In this document: positions 62,301 through 64,000 of the stretch, piece by piece
How positions within the stretch are numbered: the stretch's first letter is position 1
Layout of the letters: every line of letters begins with the position of its first letter
DNA from: Flavobacteriales bacterium
GTDB taxonomy: Bacteria; Bacteroidota; Bacteroidia; Flavobacteriales; Schleiferiaceae
Assembly (NCBI GenBank): GCA_017795025.1
Contig: CP051243.1
Coordinates: forward strand, 2,938,897 to 3,002,896
Direction of reading: 5' to 3'
DNA: 64,000 bases
Notes under the pieces: generated by a model
What the model was told of the DNA's origin: nothing
Database searches by the model: none
The model's input: the letters and a program-made list of their open reading frames with translations, nothing else
Translations under genes and position numbers: made by a program

Positions 62301-63327
62301 AAGAAAAGGTAGAGCCTTTGTTCTCGCTGCTGCGCACATTAATCGTTTCTTTATGCGATTCAATAATGTGTTTCACTATGGAAAGACCTAAGCCTGTTCC
62401 GCCAGCATCGCGACTACGACTTTTATCAACCCGATAGAACCGCTCAAATACGCGTGGAAGGTCCTCGGGCGGAATGCCAACACCGTCATCATTCACTTCC
62501 GTTAGAATATGCTTATCCATATCGAAAAAGCGGATTTCAACTCGGCCATTCTCATTACCATATTTAATGGCATTTCCTACTAGGTTAATAAGCACCTGTT
62601 CAATTTTAGCACGATCGGCACGTACCTTTACCGGTCGGTCTAAATCCTTATTGATCAGCAGCTTAATCTTTCGCTTTTTAGCCTTGTCTTCTACCAGTTC
62701 ATGCACGCCTTCTACCAGTTCCACAAGGTCGAAGATTTCATAATTGATACGCACCCGATCGGATTCCAAAGCGGAGATGGTTTCTAAATCTTCGATGATA
62801 TTAATCATTCGATCCACCGATTTATTGGCGCGTTTTAGGTAGCGGCGATTTATTTCTTGATCATCAATAGCCCCATCGAGCAAGGTTAAGAGGTAACCTT
62901 GAATATTAAAGATGGGTGTTTTTAATTCGTGAGAGATATTACCAATAAACTCGCGGCGAAAAGATTCGCGCTCGCGGAGTTCGGCAATTTCGTTGCGGTT
63001 TTGGGTTGCCCATTCCGAAACCTCGCGGGTAACAAGGTCGAGGTCAGTACTACGCGCTAATTCTTCCTCTTCAAATTCAGAACCTATTTTTAGTTCATGA
63101 ATATTCTTATAGATGATTTTCACCTTGCGGTAGATGAATTGCTCTACCCCAAAACGAATTAAAAAATAGGCTAGGGCAAATATCAGGGCGCCAATTAATA
63201 GGGGTAGGTATACCGGAACACTATCCACCATGTAGGCAGCACGAAAGAGGCTCATCACTCCTGCGGCTATCAAACCTAGCACCAAGGCTAGGGTAAAGGC
63301 CAGTATTCCGGGTTTATCTAATCGCAA
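62281..63327 (-). CDS. PhoR-like sensor histidine kinase
   Basis: A 348-residue kinase with two N-terminal membrane helices (about 8-27 and 36-57), a short linker, the H-box FIGNISHELKTPIFNI and N, G1 and G2 boxes (LINLVGNAIKYG, NDDGVGIPPEDL, GGTGLGLSIVKHI). There is no periplasmic domain to speak of. A TTG codon at 63327, right after the regulator stop, is the only upstream start and is used here; this is less certain. Partner of the following PhoB-like regulator; phosphate or envelope sensing is inferred. Confidence 0.85.
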   Translation of the reverse strand: MRLDKPGILAFTLALVLGLIAAGVMSLFRAAYMVDSVPVYLPLLIGALIFALAYFLIRFGVEQFIYRKVKIIYKNIHELKIGSEFEEEELARSTDLDLVTREVSEWATQNRNEIAELRERESFRREFIGNISHELKTPIFNIQGYLLTLLDGAIDDQEINRRYLKRANKSVDRMINIIEDLETISALESDRVRINYEIFDLVELVEGVHELVEDKAKKRKIKLLINKDLDRPVKVRADRAKIEQVLINLVGNAIKYGNENGRVEIRFFDMDKHILTEVNDDGVGIPPEDLPRVFERFYRVDKSRSRDAGGTGLGLSIVKHIIESHKETINVRSSENKGSTFSFTLKKA

Positions 63328-64000
63328 TTACGCTTCAAATTTATAGCCTACGCCTTTTACCGTTTTAATCAGTTTATCACCAATTTTCTCGCGCAGTTTA
63401 CGGATGTGTACATCGATTGTTCTACCGCCTACTACCACTTCATTGCCCCAAATTTTATCGAGAATTTCATCGCGGTGAAACACTTTACCAGGACGTGATA
63501 TTAATAGGCTTAAGAGTTCAAATTCCTTTCGGGGTAAATCTAGCTTTTTACCTTTTAAGCTCACCTGATATTTATCAAGGTCGATGCTTAAATTACCAAA
63601 TTGTTGAAGGGAGTCGTTTTGCGCCGTTTGCCCATATCGGCGTAAGAGGGCTTTTATACGACTTATTAGCACTTTAGGTTTTATGGGTTTGGTGATGTAG
63701 TCATCCGCTCCTGCATCAAAGCCAGCAACCTGCGAATAGTCTTCTCCTCTTGCCGTAAGAAAGGCAATCAAGGTGCCCTCTAATCCCGGTGTTTTCCGAA
63801 TTTGATCGCATGTTTCGATACCATCCATACCGGGCATCATTACATCCAATAAAATTAAATGAGGCTTTTCTTGCTTGGCTTTGCGTAAACCGCTTTCACC
63901 GTCATTGGAGGTTAAAACCTTAAAATCCTCTTTTTTCAAATTATAGGATATAAACTCCAAGATATCGGGTTCATCATCCACTAATAGAATAGTGTAATCG
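63328..64000 (-). CDS. PhoB/OmpR-family response regulator, 5' end outside the window
   Basis: A response regulator with a receiver domain (YTILLVDDEPDILEF, phospho-Asp in LLDVMMPGMDG, KPIKPKVL) and a C-terminal winged helix (DLPRKEFELLSLL, GRTIDVHIRKLREKIG). The frame continues upstream through 63999 (D-Y-T-I-L-L-V), so the GTG at 63981 is internal and the start lies outside. The kinase gene begins right after it. Family is certain; its regulon is not visible. Confidence 0.93.
   Translation of the reverse strand, partial: DYTILLVDDEPDILEFISYNLKKEDFKVLTSNDGESGLRKAKQEKPHLILLDVMMPGMDGIETCDQIRKTPGLEGTLIAFLTARGEDYSQVAGFDAGADDYITKPIKPKVLISRIKALLRRYGQTAQNDSLQQFGNLSIDLDKYQVSLKGKKLDLPRKEFELLSLLISRPGKVFHRDEILDKIWGNEVVVGGRTIDVHIRKLREKIGDKLIKTVKGVGYKFEA

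Overview
The window looks like chromosomal DNA from a marine-type Bacteroidota, most likely of the Flavobacteriales. The evidence is four proteins with type IX secretion (T9SS) C-terminal sorting domains, repeated Bacteroidota-type promoters (TTTG about 20 bases before TAnnTTTG), almost no Shine-Dalgarno sequences, a GTG-initiated L13 gene, HmuY/TonB-type uptake genes, a DUF2723 membrane protein and an SDR-type threonine dehydrogenase. The genus cannot be fixed from the sequence alone. Most of the window is densely coded core genome. The accessory-looking parts are the regulatory gap near 8.1-8.5 kb, the repeat block after a tRNA-Gln gene (20.5-21.5 kb), a giant surface protein (23.7-31.8 kb), a haem/iron-type uptake operon (37-43 kb) and a secreted-protein operon (54.9-59.4 kb).

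Layout. 1-5.4 kb: the 3' part of radA, then mrp-nfu-korA-korB, which joins Fe-S assembly factors to a 2-oxoacid:ferredoxin oxidoreductase. 5.4-11.6 kb: an NtrY/NtrC-type two-component system divergent from a MacB-like ABC transporter operon. The gap between them holds two tandem palindromes, a good sigma-54 promoter and a long structured RNA element. 11.8-17 kb: a TM2-domain protein, a DUF2752 protein, an M61 peptidase, two rhodaneses with a thioredoxin, and a polysaccharide deacetylase. 17.1-20.2 kb: the DUF2723 protein. 20.4-21.5 kb: tRNA-Gln(UUG), its terminator and five copies of a ~131-bp repeat whose end copies the tRNA 3' end. 21.6-31.8 kb: a PLP enzyme and a 2692-residue mosaic adhesin.

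31.9-36.9 kb: an NTF2-like secreted protein, a rhodanese mini-operon, a sorbosone-dehydrogenase-like lipoprotein, a degenerate NRAMP-family transporter and threonine dehydrogenase. 37-43 kb: a DUF6607/HmuY-like/TonB receptor/HmuY-like lipoprotein/DoxX operon behind a promoter bracketed by two similar AT-rich operators. 43-50.5 kb: a lipoprotein, a metallophosphoesterase, polA and a secreted M43 metalloprotease. 50.7-54.8 kb: rplM-rpsI-rpsB-tsf, then pyrH-frr. 54.9-59.4 kb: four genes for exported proteins of unknown joint role. 59.5-62.3 kb: rsmI, an alkyltransferase-like protein, trmB and a GT-B glycosyltransferase. 62.3-64 kb: a PhoR/PhoB-like pair cut by the window end.

The most coherent possible new systems are (a) the sigma-54 switch with twin enhancer sites, a structured leader and an ABC exporter, (b) the tRNA-tail repeat array, and (c) the twin-operator haem-type uptake operon. 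All are argued from sequence reading alone; no database search was possible.
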